From Streptomyces sp. NRRL S-118 (lineage in GTDB: Bacteria > Actinomycetota > Actinomycetes > Streptomycetales > Streptomycetaceae): 64,000 nucleotides of DNA. Numbering within the stretch: the first letter of the stretch is position 1; each line of letters starts with the position of its first letter. This document shows, piece by piece, positions 1 to 10,024 of the stretch. Below the pieces are notes generated by a model. The model did no database searches. It was not told where the DNA came from and saw only the letters and a list, made by a program, of their open reading frames with translations. The translations under genes and the position numbers were made by a program. The stretch spans positions 62,435 through 126,434 of the forward strand of contig NZ_KL591007.1 of assembly GCF_000716335.1 (NCBI RefSeq). The letters are read 5' to 3'.

Positions 1-544
1 ACACGCTCTGGCCCTCGGCGGTCTCCGCCAGCGCCTTGATGCCCCGTAGCGACGCCTCGATGTTCGCCCGGAGCTCCTCCAGGCGGGAGGACACGATCTG
101 CTCCTCCCGGTCCGGCATCCGGTCTATGGCCAGGCTGACCCCGGAACGCGCCGGCCCCAGCCGGGCCGACTGGTGCAGCCGGGTGCCTCCGGCCTCGGGG
201 CTCAGGGTGAAGCGCCACGTGGCCAGGGGCCGGTCGAAGTCCGGGGCGCCGCCCCCGAAGACGCCGTCCGGATCCACCACGGCCCAGCCGAACACCCGCT
301 GCTCCCGCAGCTCCACCACGCGGGACATCGTCCGCCACTCGCCGAGCAGGGGGTGGCGGTTGTGCCCGACGAAGGTCTCCCCGAGCGCCGGAGCAGTCGT
401 CGCCGCGTCCGTCCACTCCGCACGCTGCAGTTCGGGGCTCAGCCTGGCCGGCAGCTGAATGTCGGTCACCAGCTCCCAGACCCGCTGCGGTGGCGCCCCC
501 ACGTGGACGTCGCACTCGACCCGGGGCCCATCTGCGTAACGCAT
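1..544 (-). CDS. SRPBCC (START-like) family protein, 3' end outside window
   Basis: This is a leftward gene whose start lies in the window and whose stop lies beyond base 1, leaving about 181 residues. The start is ATG at 544-542, reading MRYADGPRVECDVHVGAPP, preceded by a GAGGAGGAC ribosome site. The fold signature is that of polyketide cyclase/dehydrase-type SRPBCC proteins: an early V-x-x-P-x-x-V-W-E-L-V-T-D-I element, then L-S-P-E-L-Q and alternating beta strands (VVELREQRVFGWAVVDPD, TWRFTLSPEAGGTRL), ending in an amphipathic helix (ISSRLEELRANIEASL-like). Such proteins bind hydrophobic ligands in a helix-grip cavity; the ligand cannot be predicted. No domain other than SRPBCC is visible. 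It is separated from gatB by a strong hairpin and is probably its own transcription unit. Confidence 0.8.
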   Translation of the reverse strand, partial: MRYADGPRVECDVHVGAPPQRVWELVTDIQLPARLSPELQRAEWTDAATTAPALGETFVGHNRHPLLGEWRTMSRVVELREQRVFGWAVVDPDGVFGGGAPDFDRPLATWRFTLSPEAGGTRLHQSARLGPARSGVSLAIDRMPDREEQIVSSRLEELRANIEASLRGIKALAETAEGQSV

Positions 545-641
545 GTGTCCTCCTCAGTGGTGATCCTCCGCGCAACAGCACGTCGGCGGATCATCATCCC
601 GGACCGGCCGGCGCGCGGGCACCGTTCGCCGGATACGACTC

Positions 642-674
642 GGCCCCCGTGCTCCGCGAGGGAGCACGGGGGCC
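642..674 (-). terminator. Intrinsic terminator of the gatCA-x-gatB operon
   Basis: A perfect 14-bp inverted repeat (GGCCCCCGTGCTCC at 642-655, GGAGCACGGGGGCC at 661-674) with a 5-nt loop lies 11 bases past the gatB stop. No T-run follows, as is usual in Streptomyces. Confidence 0.8.
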
Positions 675-685
675 GGTGAGGTGGG

Positions 686-2197
686 TCAGCCCTCGACGCC
701 GAGCTTCTCCAGGATCAGCTCGCGCACGCGGGCGGCGTCCGCCTGGCCGCGGGTGGCCTTCATGACGGCACCCACCAGGGCGCCGGCCGCGGCCACCTTG
801 CCGCCGCGGATCTTGTCCGCGATGGCGCCGTTGGCGGCAATCGCCTCGTCCACGGCCGCGCCGAGCGCGCCCTCGTCGGAGACGACCTTCAGGCCGCGCT
901 TCTCGACGACCGTGTCGGGGTCGCCCTCGCCCGCCAGCACGCCCTCGATGACCTGGCGGGCCAGCTTGTCGTTGAGGTCGCCGGACGCGACGAGCGCGGA
1001 GACACGGGCGACCTCGGCCGGGGTGATGGCCAGCTCGTCCAGCGGGGTGCCGGACTCGTTGGCGTTACGGGCCAGCTCGCCCATCCACCACTTGCGGGCC
1101 TGGTCGGCCGGGGCGCCCGCCTCGGTCGTGGCGACGATCAGGTCGACCGCGCCCGCGTTGAGGATCGCCTGCATGTCGAGCTCGGAGATCCCCCACTCCT
1201 CGCGCAGCCGGTTGCGGCGCACGCGCGGCAGCTCGGGCAGCGTGGCGCGCAGCTCCTCGACCCACTCGCGGGACGGGGCCACGGGGACGAGGTCGGGCTC
1301 CGGGAAGTACCGGTAGTCCTCGGCCTCCTCCTTCACCCGGCCGGAGGTGGTGGAGCCGTCCTCCTCGTGGAAGTGGCGGGTCTCCTGGATGACCGTGCCG
1401 CCCGCGTTCAGCACGCCCGCGTGGCGGCTGATCTCGAACCGGACGGCCCGCTCGACGGAGCGCAGCGAGTTGACGTTCTTCGTCTCGCTGCGGGTGCCGA
1501 ACTTCTCGGTGCCCCGGGGGCGCAGCGACAGGTTCACGTCGCAGCGCATCTGGCCCATCTCCATGCGGGCCTCGGACACGCCGAGCGCCTTGATGAGCTC
1601 GCGCAGTTCGGCGACGTACGCCTTGGCCACCTCGGGGGCGCGCTCGCCGGCGCCGACGATCGGCTTGGTGACGATCTCGATCAGCGGGATGCCGGCGCGG
1701 TTGTAGTCGAGCAGGGAGTGGGACGCGCCGTGGATCCGGCCGGTGGCGCCGCCGACGTGGGTCGACTTGCCGGTGTCCTCCTCCATGTGGGCGCGCTCGA
1801 TCTCCACGCGGAAGACCTCACCGTCCTCCAGCTGGACGTCCAGGTAGCCGTTGAAGGCGATCGGCTCGTCGTACTGGGAGGTCTGGAAGTTCTTCGGCAT
1901 GTCCGGATAGAAGTAGTTCTTCCGGGCGAAGCGGCACCACTCGGCGATCTCGCAGTGGAGGGCGAGGCCGATCTTGATGGCGGACTCGACCGCGGTCGCG
2001 TTCACGACCGGGAGCGAGCCGGGCATGCCGAGGCAGGTGGGGCAGGTCTGCGCGTTGGGCTCGGCGCCCAGCTCGGTCGAGCAGCCGCAGAACATCTTGG
2101 TGCGGGTGCCGAGTTCGACGTGCACCTCGAGGCCCATGACGGGGTCGTAGGCGGCGAGGGCGTCGTCGTACGGCACCAGTTCGGTGATGACGGTCAC
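686..2197 (-). CDS. gatB: Aspartyl/glutamyl-tRNA(Asn/Gln) amidotransferase subunit B
   Basis: GatB is the tRNA-binding and kinase subunit of the GatCAB amidotransferase, which converts Glu-tRNA(Gln) (and Asp-tRNA(Asn)) to the amidated form using ammonia delivered from GatA. The 503-residue length is normal. The N-terminal cradle domain carries the family hallmarks [10 protein letters not shown] and a zinc-type pair of cysteine motifs ([23 protein letters not shown]), followed by [17 protein letters not shown]; the C-terminal YqeY-like tail (from about residue 350) ends in [17 protein letters not shown]. The start is GTG at 2197-2195 with GAGAGGGAAAG upstream. It is the last gene of gatC-gatA-x-gatB, 16 bases after the small hypothetical gene, and is followed by a hairpin terminator. 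Confidence 0.97.
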   Translation of the reverse strand: MTVITELVPYDDALAAYDPVMGLEVHVELGTRTKMFCGCSTELGAEPNAQTCPTCLGMPGSLPVVNATAVESAIKIGLALHCEIAEWCRFARKNYFYPDMPKNFQTSQYDEPIAFNGYLDVQLEDGEVFRVEIERAHMEEDTGKSTHVGGATGRIHGASHSLLDYNRAGIPLIEIVTKPIVGAGERAPEVAKAYVAELRELIKALGVSEARMEMGQMRCDVNLSLRPRGTEKFGTRSETKNVNSLRSVERAVRFEISRHAGVLNAGGTVIQETRHFHEEDGSTTSGRVKEEAEDYRYFPEPDLVPVAPSREWVEELRATLPELPRVRRNRLREEWGISELDMQAILNAGAVDLIVATTEAGAPADQARKWWMGELARNANESGTPLDELAITPAEVARVSALVASGDLNDKLARQVIEGVLAGEGDPDTVVEKRGLKVVSDEGALGAAVDEAIAANGAIADKIRGGKVAAAGALVGAVMKATRGQADAARVRELILEKLGVEG

Positions 2198-2213
2198 GGT
2201 GAAACTTTCCCTC

Positions 2214-2453
2214 TCAGCCGAACAGGACGTCGTCGTCGCCGACGCGCTTCAGCTCGCGCACCAGGATGGCGAGGCCGGTCGCGATGGCGGCGGCGGACAC
2301 GACGGCGTCCAGCAGCAGCAGCGTGTCGCTCTCGGTGCGGGCCTTGCGCAGCTGCTTGACCACGCTGAGGGCGCCGAACGCGGTGGTGCCGATGGACAGA
2401 TACGTACCGGTCTTGGACTTCTTGAAGCCCTTGGCCTTGGTCAGTGCGCTCAC
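2214..2453 (-). CDS. Small membrane protein of unknown function within the gat operon
   Basis: This 79-residue protein ([20 protein letters not shown]...) starts at GTG 2453-2451, overlapping the gatA stop as GTGA, so translation is probably coupled to gatA. I do not recognise a named family. It has a basic N-terminus ([11 protein letters not shown]), a moderately hydrophobic stretch at about residues 17-35, a short charged link (RKARTESD) and a strongly hydrophobic segment at about 44-65 ([20 protein letters not shown]), ending [10 protein letters not shown]. One or two membrane passes are likely. Its position between gatA and gatB looks conserved in Streptomyces from memory, so a link to transamidosome assembly or localisation is possible but only inferred. 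Confidence 0.85.
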   Translation of the reverse strand: MSALTKAKGFKKSKTGTYLSIGTTAFGALSVVKQLRKARTESDTLLLLDAVVSAAAIATGLAILVRELKRVGDDDVLFG

Positions 2454-3943
2454 AGCGACGGAGCCTCCTCCAGCAGCGGGTGGCCCCAGCGTGCCACGAA
2501 GGCGGCCTCGACGGCCGCACCGACCGTGTAGAGGCGGTCGTCCTTCATGGCGGGGGCGATGATCTGCAGGCCGACCGGGAGGTTGTCCTCCGGGGCGAGG
2601 CCGCAGGGCAGCGACATGGCGGCGTTGCCGGCCAGGTTGGTCGGGATGGTGCACAGGTCGGCGAGGTACATCGCCATCGGGTCGTCGGCACGCTCGCCGA
2701 TCGGGAAGGCGGTGGTCGGCGTCGTCGGGGAGACGATCACGTCGACCTGCTCGAAGGCCTTCTCGAAGTCCCGGGTGATGAGCGTGCGGACCTTCTGCGC
2801 GGAGCCGTAGTACGCGTCGTAGTAGCCGGAGCTGAGCGCGTACGTGCCGAGCATGATGCGGCGCTTGACCTCGGCTCCGAAGCCGGCCTCGCGGGTGAGG
2901 GCGGTGACCTCCTCGGCGGAGCGCGTGCCGTCGTCGCCGGTCCGCAGGCCGTAGCGCAGGCCGTCGAACCGGGCGAGGTTGGAGGAGCACTCGGACGGGG
3001 CGATCAGGTAGTACGCGGAGAGGGCGAGGTCGAAGGACGGGCAGTCCAGCTCGACGATCTCGGCGCCCAGCTCCTTGAGCAGCTCGACGGACTCGTCGAA
3101 GCGCTGCACGACGCCGGCCTGGTAGCCCTCGCCGCGGAACTGCTTGACGACGCCGACGCGCATGCCCTGCACGGAGCCGTTGCGGGCGGCCTCGACGACC
3201 GGCGGGACCGGGGCGTCGATGGAGGTGGAGTCGAGCGGGTCGTGGCCGCCGATGACCTCGTGGAGCAGCGCCGTGTCCAGGACCGTACGGGCGCAGGGGC
3301 CGCCCTGGTCGAGGGAGCTGGAGAAGGCGACCATGCCGTAGCGGGAGACGCCGCCGTAGGTCGGCTTGACGCCGACGGTGCCGGTGACGGCGGCGGGCTG
3401 GCGGATGGAACCGCCGGTGTCGGTGCCGATGGCGAGCGGGGCCTCGTACGACGCGAGGGCGGCGGAGGAGCCGCCGCCGGAGCCGCCGGGGATGCGGGTG
3501 AGGTCCCACGGGTTGCCGGTCGGCCCGTACGCGCTGTTCTCGGTGGACGACCCCATGGCGAACTCGTCCATGTTGGTCTTGCCGAGGATGACGACGTCGG
3601 CGGCGCGCAGCTTCCGCACGAGCGTCGCGTCGTACGGCGGGATCCAGCCCTCGAGGATCCTCGAGCCGACGGTGGTCGGCATGTCCGCGGTGGTGAAGAT
3701 GTCCTTCAGCGCGAGCGGCACGCCCGCGAGCGGGCCGAGCTTCTCGCCCCTGGCGCGCTTCTCGTCCACGGCGCGGGCCTGGGCGAGCGCGCCCTCGCGG
3801 TCGACGTGCAGGAAGGCGTGGACCTTCTCGTCGACGGCCTCGATGCGGGCGAGGTGGGCCTCGGTGACCTCGACGGCGGTGAGCTCGCCGGATGCGATCT
3901 TCTCCGCGATCCCGGCGGCGGTGAGCTTGATGATGTCCGTCAT
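2450..3943 (-). CDS. gatA: Aspartyl/glutamyl-tRNA(Asn/Gln) amidotransferase subunit A
   Basis: GatA is the amidase subunit of GatCAB: it hydrolyses glutamine and channels ammonia to GatB. The 497 residues show the amidase-signature fold with the Ser-cisSer-Lys machinery: the lysine in LALKDIF, the glycine/serine-rich block [17 protein letters not shown], and the nucleophile loop [32 protein letters not shown] is the typical GatA stretch preceding it. It starts at ATG 3943 seven bases after gatC and overlaps the next small gene by four bases. Length and motifs are complete, so it should be active. Confidence 0.97.
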   Translation of the reverse strand: MTDIIKLTAAGIAEKIASGELTAVEVTEAHLARIEAVDEKVHAFLHVDREGALAQARAVDEKRARGEKLGPLAGVPLALKDIFTTADMPTTVGSRILEGWIPPYDATLVRKLRAADVVILGKTNMDEFAMGSSTENSAYGPTGNPWDLTRIPGGSGGGSSAALASYEAPLAIGTDTGGSIRQPAAVTGTVGVKPTYGGVSRYGMVAFSSSLDQGGPCARTVLDTALLHEVIGGHDPLDSTSIDAPVPPVVEAARNGSVQGMRVGVVKQFRGEGYQAGVVQRFDESVELLKELGAEIVELDCPSFDLALSAYYLIAPSECSSNLARFDGLRYGLRTGDDGTRSAEEVTALTREAGFGAEVKRRIMLGTYALSSGYYDAYYGSAQKVRTLITRDFEKAFEQVDVIVSPTTPTTAFPIGERADDPMAMYLADLCTIPTNLAGNAAMSLPCGLAPEDNLPVGLQIIAPAMKDDRLYTVGAAVEAAFVARWGHPLLEEAPSL

Positions 3944-3950
3944 GGCGGTG

Positions 3951-4247
3951 TTAGTCCTCCCCCAGGATCTGCGGCACCTTGAAACGCTGCTGCTCCTGGG
4001 CGGGCGCGCCGGAGAGCGCCTGCTCGGGGGTGAGCGAAGGACGGACCTCGTCCGCGCGCATGACGTTGGTCAGCGGCAGCGGGTGGGAGGTCGGCGGTAC
4101 GTCTTGGTCGGCGACCTCGGAGACGCGGGCGACCGCGCCGATGATGTCGTCGAGCTGTCCGGCGAAGTGGTCGAGCTCTTCGTCCTTCAGCTCCAGACGC
4201 GCCAGCCGTGCGAGGTGGGCGACCTCCTCGCGCGTGATGCCAGGCAT
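3951..4247 (-). CDS. gatC: Aspartyl/glutamyl-tRNA(Asn/Gln) amidotransferase subunit C
   Basis: GatC is the small subunit that wraps around and stabilises the GatA-GatB interface. This 98-residue protein has the standard N-terminus [20 protein letters not shown], followed by an amphipathic helix ([23 protein letters not shown]) and the proline-containing extended tail ([23 protein letters not shown]). It is the first gene of the leftward gatC-gatA-x-gatB operon; its promoter should lie in 4248-4430, which also contains a near-perfect palindrome. Confidence 0.95.
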   Translation of the reverse strand: MPGITREEVAHLARLARLELKDEELDHFAGQLDDIIGAVARVSEVADQDVPPTSHPLPLTNVMRADEVRPSLTPEQALSGAPAQEQQRFKVPQILGED

Positions 4248-4291
4248 GCAGCGATCCTCAGGGGTGAGTGTGATGGTTTTGGCCCAATCCT

Positions 4292-4308
4292 ATGGGGCCG
4301 GGCCCCAT
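4292..4308. promoter_or_regulatory. Inverted repeat in the gatC leader region
   Basis: ATGGGGCC-G-GGCCCCAT forms perfect 8-bp arms about 45 bases upstream of the gatC start. It could be an operator or a leader hairpin; nothing in the sequence decides between them. Confidence 0.35.
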
Positions 4309-4434
4309 GCCCGTGAAACGGTTTCCCCGGGGGCCCCGCGGCGCTGTCCGCGCGTCCCCGGATCGGCCGTGTGCACCCCTGCTGCGCCACCTGCTCCCGG
4401 GCCCTGCGTCCCGTGACCCGCGGCGGCGGCGCCG

Positions 4435-4454
4435 GCCGGGCGGGGCCGCCCGGC
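4435..4454 (-). terminator. Probable terminator of the rmdB-like gene
   Basis: GCCGGGCGG at 4435-4443 and CCGCCCGGC at 4446-4454 form a perfect 9-bp GC-rich stem starting about 18 bases past the stop codon of the leftward GGDEF-EAL gene. Confidence 0.55.
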
Positions 4455-4472
4455 GCGCGGCGGGTGCGGCGG

Positions 4473-6575
4473 TTACTGGACCACCTGTCCGGCGTCCTTC
4501 GGGGGCGGGAGTTCCGCGGTGGGCCGGGGTGCCGGGGCGTCCCGGGCGCGGAGCCAGGCGGTGGTCTCGGCCGGCGGCATCGCCGCGGCGACCAGCCAGC
4601 CCTGGACCGCGTCGCAGCCGAGGTCCCGCAGGCGCTCCCACGTCTCGTCGTCCTCGACGCCCTCGGCGACCACGAGGAGGCCCAGCGAGTGGGCGAGGTC
4701 GACCGTGCAGCGGACGATCTCGGCGTCCTCGGTGTCGACGGCCAGGCGTGCCACGAAGGAGCGGTCGATCTTCAGCTCGCTGACCGGGAGGCGGCGCAGG
4801 TGGACCAGGGAGGAGTAGCCGGTGCCGAAGTCGTCCAGGGACATCTTCACGCCGTGGCCGGTCAGGCCCGCGAGAGTGTCCGCGGCGCGCTGGGGGTCCT
4901 CCAGCAGGACGTGCTCGGTTATCTCCAGTTGCAGCGCCCCGGCCGGGACGCCGTGCCGGGCGAGCCGCGCGGCGACCGCGCCCGCGAAGCCGGGGCTGTG
5001 GACGTCCCGCGGGGAGACGTTCACCGCGACGGGGACCTCCAGGCCCTGGGCGCGCCACTTCGCGACCTGGCCGAGGGCCGTCTCCAGGACGTACTCCGTG
5101 AGGTGCGGCATCAGGCCGGAGGTCTCCGCGATGGCGATGAACTCGTCGGGAGGGACCCGTCCGCGCTCGGGGTGCACCCAGCGCACGAGGGCCTCCAGGC
5201 CGGCCACGTGCCCGTCGAACCCGACCTTGGGCTGGTAGTGCAGTTCGACGTCGCCGGCGTCCAGGGCGCGCCGCAGGTCGCCGAGGAGCCCGAGCCGGTC
5301 GGGGGTGTTGGAGTCGCGCTTGGACTCGTACACCTCCACGCCCGTACGGTCCCGCTTGGCCTGGTACATCGCCACGTCGGCGCGCTGCAGGAGCCCTTCG
5401 GCGTCGGTCGCGTGGTCGGGGAAGACCGCGACGCCCGCGCTGGCCTCCAGGACGAGCGTCAGCCCGTCGAGGTCGAGCGGCGAGGAGAGTTCGGCGGCGA
5501 GCTGCCGGGCGATCCGCTGGGCGCTCGTCGTGGAGTCGGCGGTCGGGAGCAGGACGGCGAACTCGTCCCCGCCGAGGCGGGCCGCCTCGGCCCCGCGCGG
5601 CAGGGCCAGCCGCAGCCGGTCGGCGATCTGGAGGAGGAGCCGGTCGCCCGCCAGATGACCGAGCGTGTCGTTGACCGACCGGAACCGATCGAGGTCGATC
5701 AGGACCAGGGCCGTCCTGAGGCCCTCGCCCTCCGCGTCCTCCAGCGCGGTCCAGGTGCGCTCCAGCAGCCACTGACGGTTCGGCAGCCCGGTGAGCGGGT
5801 CGCGCAGTTGTTCCTCCGCCCGGGCGCGCGCGATCCACAGGGTGGAGTCGAGTGCGATCAGCGGGACGGCGAACAGCGGCAGCAGCACGGGCAGGGAGAC
5901 GGCCACGGCGCAGATCAGGGGGGCGATGCCGAGCAGCGCGACGGCGACCAGCCCCTGGCGCAGCAGGGCCGTACGGGCGGCCGTCGGCAGGCCGCCGCCC
6001 TGCGGGGCCAGCGTGTACCACAGCATGAGCCGGGTCACCACCAGATACGCCACCGCCGCCAGCGCCACTTCCGGTACGGCTTCGATCCCCCATTCGAGGG
6101 GCTGCCACGGTCGTTCGACGCTCGGCACGTCCCCGAACGCGGCGAGCACGAGCGCGGCCACACCGATGCCCAGGATGTCCGCGGCGCCGTGCAGCAGCCC
6201 CTGCCGCCAGCGGTGCCGTCGCGCCGCGCCGACCAGCACGACGACGGCGAGGCTCACCAGTCCGGCCGGCAGCCACCCGTACAGCAGGAGGACGGCGAGC
6301 GTCAGCGCGGCGCCCGATCCCGTGCCGCCCCACCAGCGGTCGCGGCCGAGGGCCACGAGGTGGGCGACGATGATGCCGGTGAGCACGGCGAGCGACCAGC
6401 CCGCCGTGCCGCCGGGGAAGAGTCCGTGGCCCTCGCGCACCGCGCTGGTGATGCCGGTCGCCAGGAGGAGCGCGGCCAGGGCCACCGCCGTGGCGGGGAG
6501 GCGCGCCGCGATACCCGTGCAGGCCGCGCGGGCACGCGGCCGTGAGACCGGGGCGGCACTCTCGGTCGGTTTCAT
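4473..6575 (-). CDS. rmdB: Membrane GGDEF-EAL c-di-GMP turnover protein, RmdB-like
   Basis: This 700-residue protein makes or degrades cyclic di-GMP at the membrane. The start chosen is ATG 6575 (MKPTESAAPVSRPRARAA) because GAGAGGGACG sits just upstream; a longer frame to 6749 lacks a ribosome site. Residues 30-235 hold about eight hydrophobic segments. A GGDEF domain follows with an intact RLGGDEF motif at 338-342, then an EAL domain with GLEALVRWVHPERG (EAL at 461-463), NVSPRDV and DDFGTGYSS, so both active sites look intact. Position beside ligA and gatC fits S. coelicolor RmdB (SCO5495), which was reported as a c-di-GMP phosphodiesterase affecting development. Gene symbol is by synteny and architecture, not by alignment. 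Confidence 0.85.
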   Translation of the reverse strand: MKPTESAAPVSRPRARAACTGIAARLPATAVALAALLLATGITSAVREGHGLFPGGTAGWSLAVLTGIIVAHLVALGRDRWWGGTGSGAALTLAVLLLYGWLPAGLVSLAVVVLVGAARRHRWRQGLLHGAADILGIGVAALVLAAFGDVPSVERPWQPLEWGIEAVPEVALAAVAYLVVTRLMLWYTLAPQGGGLPTAARTALLRQGLVAVALLGIAPLICAVAVSLPVLLPLFAVPLIALDSTLWIARARAEEQLRDPLTGLPNRQWLLERTWTALEDAEGEGLRTALVLIDLDRFRSVNDTLGHLAGDRLLLQIADRLRLALPRGAEAARLGGDEFAVLLPTADSTTSAQRIARQLAAELSSPLDLDGLTLVLEASAGVAVFPDHATDAEGLLQRADVAMYQAKRDRTGVEVYESKRDSNTPDRLGLLGDLRRALDAGDVELHYQPKVGFDGHVAGLEALVRWVHPERGRVPPDEFIAIAETSGLMPHLTEYVLETALGQVAKWRAQGLEVPVAVNVSPRDVHSPGFAGAVAARLARHGVPAGALQLEITEHVLLEDPQRAADTLAGLTGHGVKMSLDDFGTGYSSLVHLRRLPVSELKIDRSFVARLAVDTEDAEIVRCTVDLAHSLGLLVVAEGVEDDETWERLRDLGCDAVQGWLVAAAMPPAETTAWLRARDAPAPRPTAELPPPKDAGQVVQ

Positions 6576-6586
6576 TCCGTCCCTCT

Positions 6587-6600
6587 CACAGCCGGCTGTG
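6587..6600. promoter_or_regulatory. Perfect 14-bp palindrome upstream of rmdB
   Basis: CACAGCCGGCTGTG is a perfect palindrome whose proximal edge lies 11 bases upstream of the rmdB start, next to the GAGAGGG ribosome site. A repressor bound here would block initiation. It does not match the BldD box as I remember it. Confidence 0.4.
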
Positions 6601-6814
6601 CCGTTGCCACGTGATGGCCCGTCGTCATGCCACCACGGCCGGAACCGGACCCCGCGGCCGTGCACGACAAACGCACGTCTCAACAGTAGGCCGCGGAAGG
6701 CTCCGACGGGCACCGCTCTACAGCTCTTGCCCGAATGCGACCCGGCCACCCTTATCCATCTGGTATGCGCTGAACGGGTGACGTTTTCCGGTCGTTCCGT
6801 GGCTTGTCCCCGGC

Positions 6815-9019
<2,205 letters not shown>

Positions 9020-10024
9020 TTACTCAGGGTTGTCCGCGAGCGATCTCGCCGCCTTGACGCAGTGGGCGAGCGCCGCCCGGGCGTACGCGGGCGAGGCGCC
9101 CGCCAGCCCGCACGTCGGGGTGATCACCAGCGACTCGGCGAGAGTCCCCGGAGGCAGCCCCAGCCTGCGCCACAGCGTCCTGACACCCATGACGCTACCG
9201 GCAGGGTCCGACAATGGGCCGTCGGTGGACGCCACGACGCCCGCGAACAGCCGCGTCCCGCTCTCGACCGCCTCACCGATCTGCTCCTCGTCACGCTCCG
9301 TGAGGAGGTTGAAATCGAACGAAACGGCCGTGGCGCCCGCCCGGCGCAGCAGCGCGAACGGCACGTCCGGCGCGCACGAGTGGACGACCACCGGGCCGTC
9401 GTGGACCGCGACGACGTCCCGCAGCGCGCCCTCGACGACCTGGCGGTCCACCGCCCGGTGGGTGCGGTACCCGCTGGCGGTCCTGACCTGCCCGCGCAGG
9501 ACGGCGGTGAGGGACGGCTCGTCCAGCTGGAGCGCCACCCGCGCGCCGGGCACCCGGCGCCGCACCTCCGCGAGATGGGCCCGCAGCCCTTCGGCGAGCG
9601 ACGCGACCAGGTCCCGGCACGCGCCCGGGTCGCCCAGCGCGGCCTCCCCGCCCCGCAGCTCCAGCGCGGCGGCCAGCGTCCAAGGGCCCACGGCCTGGAC
9701 CTTCACGACGCCTTCGTACCCCTGCGTGAACTCCTCCAGGGCGTCCAGGTCCTCGCCCATCCAGGACCTGGCCCGGCGGGTGTCGCGGCCGGGCCGGTCG
9801 CTGATCCGCCAGCCGCTCGGCTCGACGTGCGCGTACATCTCCACCAGCAGCCCGATGGTCCGCCCGACCATGTCCGCGCCGGGGCCGCGGGCCGGCAGCT
9901 CCGGGAGGTGGGGGAAGTCCTCGAAGGACCCCACGACCGTCTTGGCGGCCTCGCGCGCGTCGCCGCCCGGCATGGACCCGATCCCGGTGGCCGGGCCCCA
10001 GCTGAAGTCGTTGTTCTCGCTCAC
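9020..10024 (-). CDS. Cobalamin-independent methionine synthase C-terminal-domain-like protein
   Basis: A 334-residue protein resembling the catalytic (C-terminal) barrel of MetE, without the N-terminal barrel of the 750-residue enzyme. It opens with GPATGIGSMPGGDAREAAKTV, contains QAVGPWTLAAAL, LQLDEPSL, the zinc-ligand segment VVVHSCAPDVPF and a second cysteine motif ITPTCGLAG, so the His-Cys-Cys zinc site seems present. Stand-alone forms of this type occur across actinobacteria; the methyl donor and acceptor are not established, and it may act in methyl transfer other than to homocysteine. Its start (ATG) overlaps the NB-ARC gene's stop as ATGA, so the two are translationally coupled. Confidence 0.8.
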   Translation of the reverse strand: MSENNDFSWGPATGIGSMPGGDAREAAKTVVGSFEDFPHLPELPARGPGADMVGRTIGLLVEMYAHVEPSGWRISDRPGRDTRRARSWMGEDLDALEEFTQGYEGVVKVQAVGPWTLAAALELRGGEAALGDPGACRDLVASLAEGLRAHLAEVRRRVPGARVALQLDEPSLTAVLRGQVRTASGYRTHRAVDRQVVEGALRDVVAVHDGPVVVHSCAPDVPFALLRRAGATAVSFDFNLLTERDEEQIGEAVESGTRLFAGVVASTDGPLSDPAGSVMGVRTLWRRLGLPPGTLAESLVITPTCGLAGASPAYARAALAHCVKAARSLADNPE

